NCBI GenBank assembly: GCA_013334925.1
Contig: JAAXWP010000004.1
Location: forward strand, 46,824 to 110,823
From: Chlorobiaceae bacterium
GTDB lineage: Bacteria; Bacteroidota; Chlorobiia; Chlorobiales; Chlorobiaceae
Reading direction: 5' to 3'
Length of the DNA stretch: 64,000 bases
Of the stretch, positions 1 through 9,474 are shown piece after piece. The translations under genes and the position numbers were made by a program. Within the stretch, counting starts at the first letter, position 1; each line of letters begins with the position of its first letter. The notes under the pieces were generated by a model. It saw only the letters and a list, made by a program, of their open reading frames with translations. It searched no databases and was not told where the DNA came from.

Positions 1-760
1 GATATAGCTGTCTGCCTCTGATGGTGACGAATGCCCGGGCCGTTTCCTCAGCCCTCTCTAAAGATATTCTAAAGAAGTTTCGTCTGACTTCAAAATAATT
101 TCTAAGTGCCTCGGAAGCAGGGGTTCCGAGAGGAACGACGCGCTGCTTGCGCCCTTTTCCGGTGACTTTGAGAAACCCGTTCTGCAGGTCGATGTCAGCC
201 ATTTGGAGATCGATCACCTCCGACAAACGGAGTCCGCAACCATAAAGAACCTCGAGCACGGCCAGGTCACGGGCGACCTCGAAACTGACAGCAGCCGAAG
301 CTTCGCCGTCAACGATTTCGGCGAGTCCCTTCCGATCAAACAGCCGCCCGGCCTCCTCCTCGCTCAGAAACTCCGGAACCTTGCGCGGCAACCGCGGAGT
401 CATGACCAGCGAAAGCGGTGAATGTTCGATGGAACCGGTATCGAGCAGAAACCGGTAACAGCTTTTGACCGCAGCGAGCTTTCGGGCGATCGAACGAGGC
501 TGTATACCGCTTTCGAGCAGATGCCCCATGAACAGCCTCACATCAGGGACCGTGGTTCGGGCGGGGTCGATGGGCTCACCTTCGGCAAGATTCCAGAGAT
601 TCCGGAGAAAAGAGAAAAACTGGACGAGATCGGTCCGGTAAGCAACCAGAGTTTTGGCGGAGAGGCCTCGCGCCGACTCCAGATGCGACAGAAATGCCGT
701 GACGCACGATTCGGGCGACGGCTGTTTCGCAGATTCAGGACTGTTGGAAGTGATAGTCAT
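1..760 (-). CDS. xerC: Tyrosine recombinase XerC/XerD, C-terminus outside window
   Basis: Site-specific recombinase of the type that resolves chromosome dimers at dif. Translating the minus strand from the ATG at 760 gives a SAM-like N-terminal DNA-binding domain (VTAFLSHLESARGLSAKTL, about residues 18-36) and then the start of the catalytic domain with the first catalytic Arg in GCGLRLSE and the beta-hairpin Lys in TGKGRKQRVV. The HxxR box and Tyr nucleophile lie beyond the left edge, so the gene is cut by the window, not visibly broken. Its ATG overlaps the stop of the preceding gene by four bases (ATGA), making it the last visible gene of a three-gene operon. XerC versus XerD cannot be decided from this part. 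Confidence 0.88.
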   Translation of the reverse strand, partial: MTITSNSPESAKQPSPESCVTAFLSHLESARGLSAKTLVAYRTDLVQFFSFLRNLWNLAEGEPIDPARTTVPDVRLFMGHLLESGIQPRSIARKLAAVKSCYRFLLDTGSIEHSPLSLVMTPRLPRKVPEFLSEEEAGRLFDRKGLAEIVDGEASAAVSFEVARDLAVLEVLYGCGLRLSEVIDLQMADIDLQNGFLKVTGKGRKQRVVPLGTPASEALRNYFEVRRNFFRISLERAEETARAFVTIRGRQLY

Positions 761-1596
761 GACAATGTCACGCCGACAAGCTCCTCGTTCTCCCTGATAT
801 AGTACAACATACCTCCCCGAACGAGGAAGTTGTTGAACAGCGGTGCCGACGACGATGCCGACATGACATCCTCGTAGACGATGCGGTCACCCTGAATCAC
901 CCTGATCCCGGAACTCCAGGTTCCGGTCAGTGCTGAGGGCGTGTGCCTTGCCTCAGCCACGTATCGGCCGGATTCGATGCTCTCGACTGGTCCCTCCGCC
1001 GTCGGGCGTACTTCCGAAAGCACGATACCTTGCCGCTCCTCCTCGCTGACTGCAGACATCCTGAGCAGATTCGGGCGATCGAATCCGGTACCGAGCGACT
1101 CGATCACTTCACCGGTCATCGGATCGATGAGCCAGTACTCGCGCTCCGGAAAACCGGCAAACAGATGCGTACGATAAACCAGAAACGAGTTGCCGAGATT
1201 GGCCGCGAACACGGCCTCGGGACGCCCCCATACCACCTTGCCGCCTATGGGATCCACCGCCCAGACCCCCTGGTGTTCAGGGCTGCCGGACTGGAAGGAG
1301 TGACAATAGAGCAGACCTCCCCATACCGTTTCGAGGCCGATCATCCATCCGTCGCCGACAGGTATCTCTCCCCCGGTTCCTGCCGCGGGCACGAACGCAT
1401 CGCAGCGGGTCATGCCGGTCGGAACATCGATGCAGAAGATCGAGGATGTACGTGTCGCCGGGAAGCGTTTGAGACCGGCAACAAGTCCCTCGCCAGGAAA
1501 CATCAGCTGCCAGATCACCGATCCGGTTCCTCCCTGCCAGGACCATGAGCGAAGCCTGGTACCAGCTCCCTGCAAACCACTATTTTGCTCCATCAT
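757..1596 (-). CDS. Conserved protein of unknown function, possibly DUF4905
   Basis: A 279-residue protein with no signal peptide or membrane segment that I can see. It is rich in short beta-type segments with repeated GGxxxWxxP-like turns (VDPIGGKVVWG, IDPMTGEVIE), suggesting a beta-propeller-like or all-beta fold. From memory it resembles DUF4905, a family of similar length in Bacteroidetes and Chlorobi, but I could not verify this. It overlaps both neighbours by four bases (methyltransferase upstream, xerC downstream), so the three genes are probably co-transcribed and translationally coupled. No function is claimed. Confidence 0.7.
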   Translation of the reverse strand: MMEQNSGLQGAGTRLRSWSWQGGTGSVIWQLMFPGEGLVAGLKRFPATRTSSIFCIDVPTGMTRCDAFVPAAGTGGEIPVGDGWMIGLETVWGGLLYCHSFQSGSPEHQGVWAVDPIGGKVVWGRPEAVFAANLGNSFLVYRTHLFAGFPEREYWLIDPMTGEVIESLGTGFDRPNLLRMSAVSEEERQGIVLSEVRPTAEGPVESIESGRYVAEARHTPSALTGTWSSGIRVIQGDRIVYEDVMSASSSAPLFNNFLVRGGMLYYIRENEELVGVTLS

Positions 1597-2330
1597 CTCG
1601 CTGAACGTTCGAGTTTGTAGATCGTTACGGCAACGGTCTGGTCGCCGGTTGCATCGTAATTCTTCGTCGAGGTGATCTCGAAACCGTTTTCACGAACCAG
1701 TTCGACGAACTGCTCGGCAAGACGCCGCCTCGGATCGGCGATATAGGCTGCACCACCCTCTTTCAGCAGGGTGTCAAGCGCGGTAACGATCGGCAGAAGA
1801 TTAACCCGTTCGTAGAGCACATCGGCAGCAATGACGATATCGTATTTTTCATCGATGCGCACCATCCGCCAGTCAAGGCGCCCGGTGTCGAGCGACACTC
1901 CGTTGCGCAATGCGTTGTACACCACAAACCGGAGCGCTTCGGTCGAGTAATCCGTGGCGATTGCCCGGGCACCTTTCTTTGCTGCCGCCACACTGGCCAT
2001 ACCAACGCCGGCCCCAAGCTCGATGACCGATTTGCCTTCGACATCCAGCTCCTCCATAATCATGTGTGACAAGGTCACGGCCGCTGGCCAGATCTCGGCC
2101 CAGTAGGGCATCTGTTCATCCTTCAGAAACTCTTCGGGATCGATCCGGTCAAGAAGGGCATAACTGTCACGAACACTGAGAAAACGGAAATCGGCTTCTC
2201 CGAACCGGTGCGGGCTCTCCTGAAGATCGTATTCGGAAGCAAGTTCGTCATGAATCCGAAGCAACTCCGTCTGGATAGCAGCATCATCCGGCACTGAAGC
2301 AGCCGGAACATGATAGCGGGATGTAATCAT
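1593..2330 (-). CDS. Class I SAM-dependent methyltransferase
   Basis: Rossmann-fold methyltransferase. Motif I is clear in VIELGAGVGMASVAAA, followed by an acidic motif II region (AIATDYSTEAL) and the post-motif IADVLYE that is typical of the METTL/nicotinamide N-methyltransferase-like group, which methylates protein lysines or small molecules; the substrate here is unknown. I start at the ATG at 2330 (MITSRYHV), giving 245 residues. An in-frame ATG at 2414 would add 28 residues that look non-coding and would crowd the divergent queF. It is the first gene of the operon with the DUF4905-like gene and xerC, overlapping the next gene by four bases. Confidence 0.82.
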   Translation of the reverse strand: MITSRYHVPAASVPDDAAIQTELLRIHDELASEYDLQESPHRFGEADFRFLSVRDSYALLDRIDPEEFLKDEQMPYWAEIWPAAVTLSHMIMEELDVEGKSVIELGAGVGMASVAAAKKGARAIATDYSTEALRFVVYNALRNGVSLDTGRLDWRMVRIDEKYDIVIAADVLYERVNLLPIVTALDTLLKEGGAAYIADPRRRLAEQFVELVRENGFEITSTKNYDATGDQTVAVTIYKLERSAR

Positions 2331-2455
2331 ATCGAGGGTTGACTGAAGGGGTGTAACAGGCAAATATCGCCATGAAGTTAATGAAAATCCCGTCGGTTTT
2401 CTATTTTGCGGCAATCAGGCATGACCCGTATCAACAACAAATTACCGAAACCACC

Positions 2456-2809
2456 ATGAAAAAAGAGATTCTCGAAGTCTTCGACAACACCTATCCCGGC
2501 AGGGACTACACGATCCAGATCGTCAATCCCGAGTTCACCTCGGTCTGCCCGAAAACCGGCCTGCCCGATTTCGGAACGATCACGATCACCTATGTGCCAG
2601 ATAAAACCTGCATCGAGCTCAAGTCACTCAAGTACTATTTCCTCGAGTTCCGCAATGCCGGCATCTTTTATGAAAACATCACCAACCGGATTCTTGACGA
2701 TCTCGTTTCAGCCTGCATGCCGAAAAGCATGACCGTCAAAACCGACTGGAACGCAAGGGGCGGCATCACCGAAACCGTCACCGTCACCTACACCGCTTCG
2801 CAGAACTGA
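2456..2809 (+). CDS. queF: NADPH-dependent 7-cyano-7-deazaguanine reductase
   Basis: Reduces preQ0 to preQ1 in queuosine biosynthesis, in the cytosol. The 117-residue length fits the short, single-domain (type I, YkvM-like) QueF. The catalytic Cys is in FTSVCPKTGLPDFG, and the QueF signature with substrate-binding Glu follows in CIELKSLKYYFLEFRN. I chose the ATG at 2456 (MKKEILEV). The upstream in-frame ATG at 2372 would add 28 residues unlike the family. It is transcribed divergently from the methyltransferase operon and converges on pscC, sharing a terminator hairpin with it. No other queuosine gene lies nearby. Confidence 0.93.
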   Translation: MKKEILEVFDNTYPGRDYTIQIVNPEFTSVCPKTGLPDFGTITITYVPDKTCIELKSLKYYFLEFRNAGIFYENITNRILDDLVSACMPKSMTVKTDWNARGGITETVTVTYTASQN

Positions 2810-2826
2810 CCCATCCCCGGAACGCA

Positions 2827-2856
2827 GAAAACCCCGGAGGGACACTCCGGGGCTCT
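2827..2856. terminator. Bidirectional terminator between queF and pscC
   Basis: An 8-bp GC stem (CCCCGGAG at 2832-2839 pairing with CTCCGGGG at 2845-2852) has a 5-base loop. On the minus strand it is followed by a TTTTC run, fitting a Rho-independent terminator for pscC; queF converges from the other side and may also use it. Confidence 0.75.
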
Positions 2857-2878
2857 TCTGATATTCTGTAAGTCGGGA

Positions 2879-3499
2879 TCAGTATTTCTCGAAAAGCCAG
2901 ATACCGATGGTCTTTGCCTCGTCATCCGTGATTCCGGAGCCCGGGAAACCCTGCATACGCTTGACGATCAGGTTAACCTGGCCAGTCTTCTTGTACTTGG
3001 TGTTCAGAGCATCCTTGACGGAATCGAGCGTGTGGCACTTGTTGCAGCGGTTGTCAACCAGGGTCTTTGCGGCAGCGAAATCAAAACCAGCAGGTGCCGG
3101 AGGAACGTCGCTGACCGTAGGTTTCTTGTTGAGGAAGGCATCAAGATCTTCAACTGACCTGATGTACTTGCCTTCAAGCGTCGTGGTGCGGCCCTGCTCC
3201 CAGTAGATACGGAGGCTGAAGAACATCACCATGACGATCACGAAGATGCTCAGAGGGAAGCTCAGGAACCACTTGTCACTGATGGCGCCGGACATCTTGC
3301 CGAGGCCCATGATAATGAGCGAAGCACAGAAGATGAGCAGGAACCAGCCCATGAAAGACCTGAGCGGAGTGAGAATAACCGAAGCATTCGGTGCCGGGAC
3401 ATAGCCGGTGAGGAACGACACGCCGAAGAACAAGGCCCCCATTAAGGCAGCTCCGCCAATTGCCAGGGCAATCAGCTTACCATTTGACTTGTTGTCCAT
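2879..3499 (-). CDS. pscC: P840 reaction centre cytochrome c-551 (PscC)
   Basis: Electron donor subunit that re-reduces the P840+ special pair of the green sulfur bacterial type-I reaction centre. The 206-residue protein has three hydrophobic transmembrane segments (about residues 10-32, 48-68 and 78-100) followed by a periplasmic domain with one c-type heme site, CNKCH at about residues 153-157. This topology of three helices plus a monoheme domain is specific to PscC of Chlorobiaceae and identifies the organism group. A consensus-like promoter lies just upstream and a terminator just downstream, so it is probably a single-gene transcript at high level. PEP carboxylase starts divergently 237 bases away. 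Confidence 0.95.
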   Translation of the reverse strand: MDNKSNGKLIALAIGGAALMGALFFGVSFLTGYVPAPNASVILTPLRSFMGWFLLIFCASLIIMGLGKMSGAISDKWFLSFPLSIFVIVMVMFFSLRIYWEQGRTTTLEGKYIRSVEDLDAFLNKKPTVSDVPPAPAGFDFAAAKTLVDNRCNKCHTLDSVKDALNTKYKKTGQVNLIVKRMQGFPGSGITDDEAKTIGIWLFEKY

Positions 3500-3537
3500 G
3501 ACTGGTAGTTGAATTTGGTGTTAGCCGCTTGTCAGAA

Positions 3538-3567
3538 ATTATAATTGAAGATAAACATTATTGTCAA
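3538..3567 (-). promoter_or_regulatory. Sigma-70 promoter of pscC
   Basis: On the minus strand TTGACA (3567-3562) is followed after 18 bases by TATAAT (3543-3538), both perfect consensus hexamers. Transcription would start near 3531, leaving a leader of about 30 bases before the ATG at 3499. This fits strong constitutive expression of a reaction-centre subunit. Confidence 0.75.
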
Positions 3568-3736
3568 AGGCGGCAAACAATTAAGCTCAAAAAGGTGTTT
3601 GCGGCATCACCCTGCGTCTGACCCCCGGCAGACACTAAAAAGCAGAGGCCCAAATGAGCTGCAGTACTTTGGAACTCGCGCACCTGTGGTTATGTTGTTT
3701 TAGAAAACGGTCAAAATCATCCCGGAACAACGCCTC

Positions 3737-6484
3737 ATGATTACCTCGACAACCAGCGTCGTCGATTTTGAAAAGTCTGCGCGCGATTTCAGGTTTCTGC
3801 TCGACTGCTTCATCGATGTACTCAACGACCTCGGGCATGAAGCGCTCGCCACCCACCTGAGAAACGGTGGGGCTTTTCCCGTTCTGGATACCGGAAACCT
3901 CGAACGGACCGTGCAGGCATGGTCGATCGTTTTCCAGCTGCTGAACATGGCAGAAGAGAACTCCGCAGCCCAGTATCGGCGCACCATGGAATCGAAGGAG
4001 GGGGTGGAAGCGCTTCCGGGACTCTGGGGTGAAACCCTCACCCGTCTGCAGGAGCTTGGCATTACGCAGGAGGAGATCGCCGGCGAACTCACGTATATAG
4101 AGGTCGGGCCAACCCTGACGGCCCATCCGACCGAAGCCAAGCGGAGAACCGTACTCGAACAGCACCGAGAGCTCTATCTCCTGCTCGTCAAGCGCGAAAA
4201 CCGCATGTGGACCCCCGCAGAACAGACGGCAATCCGCTCGGAGATCAAGGCAACGATAGAACGGCTCTGGCGTACGGGTGAAATCCTGTTCGAAAAACCC
4301 GAGGTCAGCGCGGAGCGACGCAACGTGCTGCACTACCTGCATACGATTTTCCCTGATGTGCTGCCCATGCTCGACCGTCGGCTTGAACATGCCTGGAGTT
4401 CGGCAGGCTTCGATCCGGCCCTTACAGCCGACCCCCGCAACTTTCCGCGACTCGGTTTCGGAAGCTGGGTGGGCGGCGACAGGGACGGACATCCTCTGGT
4501 GACCGCTGAAACCACCCGCCAGACTCTCGTCGAGATGCGACGTCATGCACTCAGGATCGTACATCACCAACTCGAACGGCTGGCATCCAAACTCAGCCTT
4601 TCGGAGCGGTTCCAGTCACCGGAAACGAACATGGCCGGACGAATGAGGGAACTGCAGCGCGCTCTGGGCGCAGAAGGAGACGCGGCTCTCGACCGTAACC
4701 CCCAGGAGCCCTGGCGCCAGTTCGTCAACCTCATGATCACGGCGCTTCCGGAGTCGGCAGAAGAGTCTCCGGCAACAGGTCACTACCGGCGCCATAACGA
4801 ACTGCTGCAGGACCTTTCGCTGCTGGGTTCTTCTCTCAGGGAAATCGGGGCAGGGAACGTCGCGCATGAAGATATCGCCCCGGTATACCGTATTGTGCAG
4901 ACTTTCGGATTCCACCTTGGAAAGCTCGACATCAGGCAGAACAGCCGTTTTCACGACCTGGCAATCTCCCAGCTCATGACCTCCGCCGGGCTGGATGGCA
5001 GCGCTTACCTCGAATGGAACGATGCCGAACGACTGGAGTTCCTGAACCGTGAACTGCTCTCTCCCCGTCCGTTCACCCACCCGGACATGCATACCGGACC
5101 CGAAGCCGAGGCAGTGCTCTCCTGTTACCGGGTGCTGTTCGAACAGGTCAGGGAGTTCGGGTATGAAGGCATCGGGACCCTTATCGTCAGCATGACCAGA
5201 AGCCTGCCGGACCTGCTTGTCATCTACCTGTTCGCACGGGAGGTAGGTCTCATGACCACGTATGATGGCGGAGATGCCTGCCCGATCCCCGTCGTCCCGC
5301 TGTTCGAAACTATCGACGACCTCAGGAAAAGCGCTGGAATCCTGAGCTCGTTTCTGGAACATCCGGTGACCAGGAGAAGCCTCGCCTGTCAGCAGCAGCG
5401 CCAGGGTGGGCGGCGCCCCGTCCAGCAGGTCATGGTGGGATACAGCGACAGCAACAAGGATGGCGGAATCGTTTCGAGCCTCTGGAGCCTCTACCGGGCA
5501 GAGGAGGAGATGATGGAGGCCGGCAGACAGCAAGGTATCGACATCCTGTTTTTCCATGGACGCGGCGGAAGCATCAGCCGCGGTGCCGGACCGACACACC
5601 GCTTCATCAGGGCTCAGCCCCACGGAGCCCTCGATGCCGGGCTCAGGGTCACCGAGCAGGGAGAGACCATCGCCCAGAAGTACGCGAACAGGATCAGTGC
5701 CGCCTACAACCTCGAGCTGTTCCTTGCCGGCGTGACCGAAGCGCGTCTCGTGCACCGGCATAGCGGCAGAAAGCGTCATCCGCTCGAACAGACCATGGAC
5801 TTCCTTTCACTCAAGAGCCATGAGGCATACCGCCGGCTCATCGAGACACCGGGTATGCTCGACTTTTTCCGTCAGGCGACCCCCATCGACATCATCGAGT
5901 CGAGCCGGATCGGTTCGCGACCATCGAGGCGGACGGGCAATCCGAGCCTCGAAGACCTCCGCGCCATACCATGGGTCTTCAGCTGGAACCAGGCCCGCTT
6001 CGGCATTTCGGGATGGTACGGTGCCGGTTCGGCGCTCGAGGAGTTGCGGGCTGCAGACCCTAAAGTATTCAATACCCTTGTGGACAGCGATTTCTCCTGG
6101 GCACCATTCCATTACATCATCAGCAACGTCGCAACCAGTCTCCTGACCGTCGATCTCTGGATCATGCAGCAATATGCCGCTCTCGTTGAGGATGATCTTG
6201 TCAGGGACAGCGTGATGAGCCAGATCACTGCCGAATATCTCAAATGCAGGCGACTGCTGGTTAAAATCTATGGCGGAAAGCTCGAAGAGAAACTGCTCAG
6301 CGTACACCGCTTCATCAGTGCCCGGCAGGAGGGGCTTGCCATGCTGCACGGACTGCAGATCGATCTGCTGAGGCGCTGGAGAAAACTCGGTGCAGAGGGT
6401 AACACCAAAGAGGCCGAAGCACTGCTTCCGGAGCTGCTGCTGACAGTCAACGCCATCTCCGGCGGCCTGCGCACGACCGGCTGA
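3737..6484 (+). CDS. ppc: Phosphoenolpyruvate carboxylase
   Basis: Carboxylates PEP to oxaloacetate with bicarbonate; in green sulfur bacteria this is an anaplerotic CO2 fixation step feeding the reductive TCA cycle. The 915-residue length matches the bacterial family. Signatures seen: LTAHPTEAKRRT with the catalytic His near residue 133, MVGYSDSNKDGG, and the glycine-rich FFHGRGGSISRGAGP loop that covers the active site. The C-terminus ends in NAISGGLRTTG, close to the conserved terminal NxxxxGxRNTG. The gene stands alone, divergent from pscC, with a hairpin-T terminator right after its stop. Confidence 0.97.
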   Translation: MITSTTSVVDFEKSARDFRFLLDCFIDVLNDLGHEALATHLRNGGAFPVLDTGNLERTVQAWSIVFQLLNMAEENSAAQYRRTMESKEGVEALPGLWGETLTRLQELGITQEEIAGELTYIEVGPTLTAHPTEAKRRTVLEQHRELYLLLVKRENRMWTPAEQTAIRSEIKATIERLWRTGEILFEKPEVSAERRNVLHYLHTIFPDVLPMLDRRLEHAWSSAGFDPALTADPRNFPRLGFGSWVGGDRDGHPLVTAETTRQTLVEMRRHALRIVHHQLERLASKLSLSERFQSPETNMAGRMRELQRALGAEGDAALDRNPQEPWRQFVNLMITALPESAEESPATGHYRRHNELLQDLSLLGSSLREIGAGNVAHEDIAPVYRIVQTFGFHLGKLDIRQNSRFHDLAISQLMTSAGLDGSAYLEWNDAERLEFLNRELLSPRPFTHPDMHTGPEAEAVLSCYRVLFEQVREFGYEGIGTLIVSMTRSLPDLLVIYLFAREVGLMTTYDGGDACPIPVVPLFETIDDLRKSAGILSSFLEHPVTRRSLACQQQRQGGRRPVQQVMVGYSDSNKDGGIVSSLWSLYRAEEEMMEAGRQQGIDILFFHGRGGSISRGAGPTHRFIRAQPHGALDAGLRVTEQGETIAQKYANRISAAYNLELFLAGVTEARLVHRHSGRKRHPLEQTMDFLSLKSHEAYRRLIETPGMLDFFRQATPIDIIESSRIGSRPSRRTGNPSLEDLRAIPWVFSWNQARFGISGWYGAGSALEELRAADPKVFNTLVDSDFSWAPFHYIISNVATSLLTVDLWIMQQYAALVEDDLVRDSVMSQITAEYLKCRRLLVKIYGGKLEEKLLSVHRFISARQEGLAMLHGLQIDLLRRWRKLGAEGNTKEAEALLPELLLTVNAISGGLRTTG

Positions 6485-6485
6485 A

Positions 6486-6512
6486 CGCTTTTCGGGAAAG
6501 AGCGGTTTTTTG
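6486..6512 (+). terminator. Terminator of ppc
   Basis: An imperfect hairpin (CGCTTTTC pairing with GAAAGAGCG) begins one base after the ppc stop codon and is followed by six T. Modest stem, but position and T-run fit intrinsic termination. Confidence 0.6.
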
Positions 6513-6571
6513 CGTATCGTTATCTGATATGAATGCAGTTCCGAGTGGTCAACCCCCAACCACTGTCCCAC

Positions 6572-8128
6572 ATGCTCACCACACTCTGTGCGGCTTCGCT
6601 CATGGGCATCGACGCCCTCAAGGTCGACATCGAAACCAATGTCTCCACCGGACTTCCCGCATTCACGGTGGTCGGCCTGCCGGACAACGCCGTCAAGGAG
6701 AGCCGCGAACGCATCCTGACGGCCATACGCAACTCGGGCTTCGAGCTTCCGTCGAAGAAGATCACGGTCAACCTCGCGCCCGCCGACGTGCGCAAGGAAG
6801 GAACAGCCTTCGATCTCGGCATCGCGGTCGGCCTGCTCGGCTCCCTGGCGGAAATCCGAGGCAGCCTTGATGGGACCCTCGTCATGGGAGAGCTCGCGCT
6901 CGACGGTTCGTTACGAAGGATCAACGGAGCCCTGCCGGTGGCAGTCATGGCTGCAAAGGAGAAGCTCCGCCGCATCATCCTGCCTGCCGTGAACGCATCC
7001 GAGGCCGCCGTGGCCGTGTCCGCATCTGGCGCGGACATCCAGGTGTTCGGCGTTGAATCGCTGAATGAAACGGTCGCCCTCATCAATGGCACGGACACCT
7101 TCACTCCGGTAAGCGTGGATGTCGCCAGCCTGTTCACCTGCGAGCCTGAATACCCGGTCGATTTCGCCGAGATCAAAGGCCAGCAGACCGCCAAGAAGGC
7201 GCTCGAGATCGCCGCCGCCGGAGGCCATAACATTCTGATGATCGGTCCCCCCGGCAGCGGAAAGACGCTGCTTGCCAAGGCCCTGCCGGGAATCCTCCCC
7301 CCGCTCGGCTTCGAGGAGTCGCTCGAGACGACCAAGATCTATTCAGTGGCAAACCTGCTCGATCGCGATCAGCCGCTCATGATCTCCCGACCGTTCCGCA
7401 GCCCCCACCACACCACGAGCAACATCGCGCTCATCGGCGGCGGCGCGCTGGCTCGACCCGGAGAGGTGAGCCTGGCACATAACGGCGTACTGTTCCTGGA
7501 TGAGCTTCCGGAGTTCAGCCGCAGCGCCCTGGAGGTGCTTCGCCAGCCCCTCGAAGACCGCGAGGTCACCGTTTCGAGGGCTGCGCTCACCACTCGCTAC
7601 CCTGCGGGCTTCATGCTCGTGGCTGCGATGAATCCCAGCCCTGCAGGCGCGCTGAAGGACCGGGACGGTATGCCGACCGCCTCCCCGGATCAGATACGAA
7701 GGTACCTTTCGAAGATCTCAGGCCCATTGCTCGACCGCATCGACATCCACATCGACGTACCCAAGGTCGATAATGCCGACCTGTTCTCTTCCAGCACGGC
7801 TGAGTACTCCCGTGATATCCGGGCGAGGGTTATCGAGGCCCGGCGTATCCAGCACGAGCGATTCACGTCGCTGACCTCTCCGAGGATTTTCACCAACGCC
7901 CAGATGAGCTCGAAACTGATCCGTCAGTTCTGCCCGCTCGATCGCCAGTCCTCGGATCGGCTCATGGAGGCAATGAACCGCCTGAACCTCTCGGCAAGGG
8001 CGCACGACCGCATCCTCAAGGTCAGCCGGACCATCGCCGACCTCGAGGGCTCCGAAAAGATCGAGATGAAACATCTGGTCCAGGGCATCCAGTACCGCAA
8101 CCTCGATCGGGAGTTCTGGAATTTCTGA
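6572..8128 (+). CDS. comM: YifB/ComM-family Mg-chelatase-like AAA+ ATPase
   Basis: AAA+ ATPase related to the magnesium chelatase ChlI subunit. E. coli and Haemophilus ComM act as branch-migration helicases in recombination, while function in Chlorobi is inferred. An N-terminal Lon-protease-like domain (GLPAFTVVGLPDNAVKESRERI) precedes the ATPase domain with Walker A GPPGSGKTLLAKALPGI, Walker B VLFLDELPEF and the Mg-chelatase-like C-terminal domain. I start at 6572 (MLTTLCAASLMGIDAL), which aligns with the family N-terminus; the in-frame ATG at 6533 would add 13 residues. Convergent with the flippase gene, only 20 bases apart. Confidence 0.9.
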   Translation: MLTTLCAASLMGIDALKVDIETNVSTGLPAFTVVGLPDNAVKESRERILTAIRNSGFELPSKKITVNLAPADVRKEGTAFDLGIAVGLLGSLAEIRGSLDGTLVMGELALDGSLRRINGALPVAVMAAKEKLRRIILPAVNASEAAVAVSASGADIQVFGVESLNETVALINGTDTFTPVSVDVASLFTCEPEYPVDFAEIKGQQTAKKALEIAAAGGHNILMIGPPGSGKTLLAKALPGILPPLGFEESLETTKIYSVANLLDRDQPLMISRPFRSPHHTTSNIALIGGGALARPGEVSLAHNGVLFLDELPEFSRSALEVLRQPLEDREVTVSRAALTTRYPAGFMLVAAMNPSPAGALKDRDGMPTASPDQIRRYLSKISGPLLDRIDIHIDVPKVDNADLFSSSTAEYSRDIRARVIEARRIQHERFTSLTSPRIFTNAQMSSKLIRQFCPLDRQSSDRLMEAMNRLNLSARAHDRILKVSRTIADLEGSEKIEMKHLVQGIQYRNLDREFWNF

Positions 8129-8148
8129 TAACGAGGGCCGCTTCGGCT

Positions 8149-9396
8149 TCACACCAGCGAAATGCCGTGCAATCGCCTCAGTCTGAATGAGTACCAGAGG
8201 CCTCTGATCAAAAGGAGTAGTACCGATGAAACAATCGCGCCTTCGACACCAAAAAAACAGATCAGCAGGGGGCTTGAAAACAGGCTGAGCAGCAATATCC
8301 TGCTTGAAATAGCGGAGTCCTCCTTTTCGTACCCGCCAAATCTGAGAAACGGAGATGCGAGCTGAAGGACAGAGTTGATGGCGGTACCTATCAGGATGAA
8401 CCATAACCATGGGGTATACACCACCATATCCTGGTGGAACCACCCGAGGATCAGCTCGGCATAATATGCCAGTAACGAAACCGTGATGACATTTATAACC
8501 GCCAGCCACAAAACAGCACCCAGATAACTCTTCCGCATCGTGCTGCTGTCGTGCTCCATAACGGCGATCCTCGAAGAGAGAAAATAGTAGAATGCGGTAT
8601 AATTGATCCAGATGATCGAGGAGATAAAGACCAGCAATGAGAAGGCTCCGACCGTTTCCTCCCCGTTGTAGAAAACCTCCAGGCACCAGAGTTCAACAAC
8701 CGAAATGAAGTTGTTCGCAAGGCCGATGATCAGCATCGGCTTGCCGACAGCCCTCCATTCAGGAATGCACAGCGTCTGTTTCTGCCGGTAAAAATCGAAT
8801 GGAATCGACTTCATGGCCGCCCATGACTGAACTGCGACGCTGAGCGACAGACTCAGCAACAGCAGCCCGATCGCTTCGTATTCATTGATGGAAGATGCAA
8901 ACAGCATCCAGGCAGAGATTCCGGCCAGGAACAGCAGGGATTTCAACAGTTCGGTCGTCAGGCTGGAAGCATACTCGCGATGCATGGCCAACAGTAATCC
9001 CCCCAGAAAGGTGAATACCGAAAGGACGGGAGCCAGAATCATCGCGAAGTATGACTCATGGAGCAGTTTGTCAAGTCGATAATAGCGCAGGCCATAATCG
9101 ACCGCGAGCGAACAGATGCTGGCGCATACGGAGATAAGCAGGCTCAGTTTCAGGTAATGAACGATGTAGCCCTTGATCTTGCCCCACTCTTTCTGTTCGA
9201 GATACCTGGGGATGAAGCGGTTGGAAGCGGCATCGCCTCCGGAGACGAACAGCATCGAACAGATGGTTGCCAGGCTTACCGCCACATTGAAATCGCCAAG
9301 GCCATCGAGGTCAAGATGCCTGGCAAGAAACCTGTTTACCGCGTACTCTGCTGCAAACCCGGCATAGAGTATCAAGAGCAATATGATGTTTGTCAT
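8149..9396 (-). CDS. Polysaccharide/lipid flippase-like membrane transporter (MOP superfamily)
   Basis: A 415-residue protein made almost entirely of hydrophobic segments, about 12 transmembrane helices, with the look of the Wzx-like oligosaccharide flippase branch of the MATE/MOP superfamily (VSLATICSMLFVSGGDAASNRFIPRYLEQ near the start, then paired helices). It lies 78 bases downstream of the unknown 404-residue gene and in the same direction as the radical SAM cluster, so it is probably the last gene of that operon and may carry the cluster's product across the inner membrane. The substrate is inferred only from context; a role in ordinary surface polysaccharide export is the alternative. 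Confidence 0.75.
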   Translation of the reverse strand: MTNIILLLILYAGFAAEYAVNRFLARHLDLDGLGDFNVAVSLATICSMLFVSGGDAASNRFIPRYLEQKEWGKIKGYIVHYLKLSLLISVCASICSLAVDYGLRYYRLDKLLHESYFAMILAPVLSVFTFLGGLLLAMHREYASSLTTELLKSLLFLAGISAWMLFASSINEYEAIGLLLLSLSLSVAVQSWAAMKSIPFDFYRQKQTLCIPEWRAVGKPMLIIGLANNFISVVELWCLEVFYNGEETVGAFSLLVFISSIIWINYTAFYYFLSSRIAVMEHDSSTMRKSYLGAVLWLAVINVITVSLLAYYAELILGWFHQDMVVYTPWLWFILIGTAINSVLQLASPFLRFGGYEKEDSAISSRILLLSLFSSPLLICFFGVEGAIVSSVLLLLIRGLWYSFRLRRLHGISLV

Positions 9397-9474
9397 TTTC
9401 CTCGCTTCAATGGTCCAGAGTTACCCGATGAAAAATCGATGATCATCACTATCGCCCCTGTGCAATCAGCTCGA

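Noticed and set aside
757..1596. PQQ-dependent dehydrogenase-like propeller assignment
   Set aside because: The beta-rich pattern is suggestive, but no PQQ tryptophan-docking repeats are present.
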